A stretch of DNA of 7,264 nt from Nitrososphaerales archaeon TH5895 (GTDB lineage Archaea > Thermoproteota > Nitrososphaeria > Nitrososphaerales > Nitrososphaeraceae). Shown here one piece after another: positions 5,500 through 7,264 of this stretch (its first letter is position 1; every line of letters starts with the position of its first letter). The stretch is from contig JAATVS010000385.1 of assembly GCA_014523695.1 (NCBI GenBank), positions 1 to 7,264 of the forward strand. Direction: 5' to 3'. Both the position numbers and the translations under genes were made by a program. The notes below the pieces were generated by a model. The model worked only from the letters and a program-made list of their open reading frames with translations, was not told where the DNA came from and made no database searches.

Positions 5500-6451
5500 T
5501 TTTATCATCTCCATCAAGGAATCTAATCTTGCCGCTTACTATTTTATCGATATACGACTCTGAGTAATGTTCTAGTATTTCTTCGTGTATACTTTCATCA
5601 AAATATGGGTCTATATGGTCTATCAGCAAGTCTTTGAATAAGTTGGGTTTGTATGCATTCAGTGCGTCTATTTCGTAGCCTCCTCCTTCGTCAGCCTTGG
5701 GTATGCCATACTACTTTACTTGCTTAGGTAACACCGCTATTCTTTCAAAATGAATCTTATCTAGAATCCCAAACTGGCGCAACTGATTCCTTAACTCCCC
5801 ATCCATGTGTCTGCCATATTTATCATCGTCACCAAGATACCAAAGATACACCTTTCTTGGCTTATACTGCCTCGTTTTGAAATCGTAATATTCCAGTTCA
5901 TCTTTGAGCATCTCAGCATATGTATGGGCCCAACCCCAGCCGTTATTTCCTTTGTTGTATGAAATCTTGACATATCTATCCTCAACATAGGAATATACAG
6001 TAGCCGTTACGGCCTGCTTTTCTGTCATAAACTCTACATAGTTGGGCTGTCCGAACCAACGCCATTGGTTATTTAATAAATATCGAAACTCACTGGCTGC
6101 ATCCTTCAGCGAATCTATCTTGTTACCAATCCACGTTTCTGGTTTCATAAAACCGTCAAAATCCCCTATCAAACTCCTCCCGCTATCATCTGCTATTGCA
6201 TTCCAATCAACAAGACCTTGCAATCTCCAATCTACCAGGCGCTTGTCTAGAGTGTTGTAATCGGTCTTTTTTAGAATGCCCTGTGACTTGAGGATATACA
6301 TCAATCCTCTTATGGTGTTAGGTGCTGGTTGTCTGTCTAATATTGGACGTAAATACTTGCTATAAACTTCAGCCCAATCGATGTTTCCATTCGGATGTCT
6401 AGGGGCGTTAAGACCACCTGAATCATTCTTATTTCCTTTGCGCTTTGGCAT
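5486..6451 (-). pseudogene. TopoVI-A/Spo11-like Toprim protein with in-frame TAG
   Basis: From ATG 6451 the frame gives 246 residues to TAG at 5711-5713. The same frame continues without any shift for 74 more codons to TGA 5486-5488. Residues 44-92 form a winged-helix-like domain (TIRGLMYILKSQG, then LVDWRLQGLVDW and DDSGR) in the style of TopoVI-A-like phage and plasmid proteins, with Y52 at a place comparable to the catalytic Tyr region. A Toprim fold follows: E144 in VEFMTEKQAV, then D208-x-D210 in YLGDDDKYG, then ERIAVLPKQVK. After the TAG comes YGIPKADEGGGYEIDAL, the expected continuation of this family (a G-x-P, then Y-E-x-D-A-L). The match of family text on both sides of the stop shows a single nonsense change. 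Toprim folds bind metal and act on DNA ends or strands. The family call is from memory of motifs. Confidence 0.75.
5505..5512 (-). promoter_or_regulatory. Ribosome binding site inside the Toprim gene end
   Basis: On the minus strand GGAGATGA ends 5 bases before ATG 5499. It lies within the last codons of the upstream gene, so it supports both the start choice and translational coupling. Confidence 0.55.
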
Positions 6452-6530
6452 CCCAAAACCCTATTCCTTAGGTTTCCTCTTCCCCCAAATAGTAGTATTG
6501 TGCGGAAAGAAAAAACTAAGAAACAATCAG

Positions 6531-6704
6531 ATGGATTTTCTTGCTGAACTAGGCGAGTTTAAGAAAGACTTTAATGAAATAAAGCAGTGGTTTGTTGAAC
6601 TGAAGAAAGGCAATCAAAAGGAGTTAATGAACAAGTTCTATATAATGACTGCTGATAAGATTCAGGACGAATACTACGAATCTGAAGAATCAAAATCAAA
6701 ATAA
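6531..6704 (+). CDS. Integrase C-terminal tail, copy 3 (stand-alone micro-ORF)
   Basis: This frame runs from ATG 6531 to TAA 6702-6704, 57 residues, beginning MDFLAELGEF. It matches the tail of integrase copy 1 from its first residues (DYLAELGEL) to the acidic end (ADKIQDEYYESEE). The ATG falls exactly at the start of the similarity, so it could be made as a free small protein; no catalytic residues are present. The heptad-like spacing of Leu, Phe and Ile suggests a coiled coil. It is divergent from the Toprim gene (ATG 6451), leaving 79 bases between the two starts. To its right, after about 71 bases, lies the truncated end of a minus-strand integrase, so two integrase remnants face tail to tail. 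It is either a detached relic or a functional modulator of recombinase assembly; the latter is speculation. Confidence 0.6.
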   Translation: MDFLAELGEFKKDFNEIKQWFVELKKGNQKELMNKFYIMTADKIQDEYYESEESKSK

Positions 6705-6775
6705 GTTTGATTAAAGATTGATTGATTAACTATATTGCCGCAGGTTGCCGCATGACAGGGACAACGACACAACGG

Positions 6776-7264
6776 CATATGCGCTTTGTCACATTGCGTG
6801 ATAAAGAACTTCCTAAAGCCGTGGCTTCGCATGACTTCTCTGCGCTTATTACCGACTGTGATTTGATTAACGCCTGCCCCGCTTTAGTACATCTTCAACT
6901 ATGAAGCAGAACATTCGTTGAAGCAGAACATTCGTTGAGACAGGAATCTAGGGTACTTGACACGCAAGTCGTCCTCTATATTGAACTCTTCTCTAATAAG
7001 GGGAGACTTGTCCTTTATCTCTTCGTGGAATGAACGCCTATAATCCAGGTAAGTGTCTATCGCATGGGCGCATTCTGGATTGCAGAACGTATAATATCTA
7101 TCTGCTTTGGAACGATTATAGGCCCAAATCATATAAACACCGAATTCATCCATTCGCTTGATATCACCCACTCTAAGTCCTGGGAGGGCACCGATTCTCA
7201 TTCCTGTAGAAGCCATAAGCAAAATAATAATCCTAGACCTGACGTCACATTTCTCTAGAATGAG
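6776..7264 (-). pseudogene. Tyrosine recombinase (integrase) remnant, partial at the edge
   Basis: The minus-strand frame is open at the window edge and begins LILEKCDVRSRIIILL. MASTGMRIGALPGLRVGDI holds the first catalytic Arg and NRSKADRYYTF the catalytic Lys, then an IREEF segment and PRFLSQRMF. The frame ends at TAG (6899-6901) within an exact 17-base tandem duplication (6902-6935). Deleting one copy restores PRFLSQRMFCFIVEDVL. A second indel at the A-run (6883-6885) must be crossed to continue as SGAGVNQITVGNKRREV, then SHGFRKFFITQ, the His-x-x-Arg box. Similarity ends near 6776; the Gly-His box and nucleophilic Tyr are absent, so the enzyme is dead. It is a different integrase from copy 1, judging by divergence. 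The 5' end lies outside the window. Confidence 0.8.
6902..6935. repeat. Exact 17-base tandem duplication
   Basis: TGAAGCAGAACATTCGT occurs twice with no gap (6902-6918 and 6919-6935). It lies inside the minus-strand integrase remnant and shifts its frame, giving a TAG at once. Confidence 0.9.

Noticed and set aside
5711..5713. TAG read as pyrrolysine or a recoded codon
   Set aside because: Other genes here (5332, 4968) end naturally in TAG, pyrrolysine use is not known to me in this lineage, and neighbouring genes are also broken, so a nonsense change is simpler.
6042..6260. Plus-strand open frame opposite the Toprim gene
   Set aside because: It is antisense to a gene with recognisable conserved motifs and has no signals of its own.
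6722..6904. Plus-strand open frame of 60 codons
   Set aside because: The opposite strand of this stretch encodes integrase text including SHGFRKFF, so the plus frame is a shadow.
6902..6935. Two 17-base repeats as a CRISPR-like array
   Set aside because: There is no spacer between the units and only two copies; they lie inside a coding remnant and explain its frameshift.

Overview
Likely source: an ammonia-oxidising archaeon of the Nitrososphaeria (Thaumarchaeota), probably Nitrososphaerales-like. This is inferred from style, not from a marker gene. The window has small secreted acidic proteins behind TATA boxes 25-30 bases before the start codon (leaderless archaeal promoters), a secreted collagen-like protein, small Cys-rich zinc proteins, oligo-T terminators, and tyrosine recombinases of a type common in these archaea with a coiled-coil C-terminal tail. 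No rRNA, tRNA or CRISPR array was seen.

Left part (1-3190), accessory genes: a small AN1/B-box-like zinc protein (37-315, -); a multi-pass membrane protein of unknown function (493-1338, -); a 676-base gap holding two short coding remnants and an inverted repeat; a small secreted acidic protein (2015-2281, -); and, divergent from it, a collagen-like secreted protein (2528-3155, +) broken by a one-base frameshift inside the Gly-X-Y repeats.

Right part (3191-7264), a decaying mobile-element array. Three plus-strand copies of the same integrase C-terminal tail occur at 3786-3962, 4580-4780 and 6531-6704. Each lies just right of, and divergent from, minus-strand cargo. Only the first keeps part of the recombinase catalytic domain (HxxR, GH and Tyr boxes). 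Copies 2 and 3 both begin at the same residue of the tail. A further minus-strand integrase remnant at the right edge carries the Arg, Lys and HxxR boxes but is broken by an exact 17-base tandem duplication and a second small indel.

The best cargo is a tightly coupled minus-strand cluster. It encodes a TopoVI-A/Spo11-like winged-helix plus Toprim protein (6451-5486, interrupted by one in-frame TAG), a 55-residue Cys-rich zinc protein overlapping its end (5499-5332), and a NUMOD3-type DNA-binding protein starting 2 bases later (5329-4968, one-base frameshift). I infer a mobile-element DNA-transaction module.

The window reads as serial insertion and decay, with five independent lesions in formerly continuous genes. 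Some one-base lesions could be sequencing errors; the 17-base duplication is unlikely to be one.
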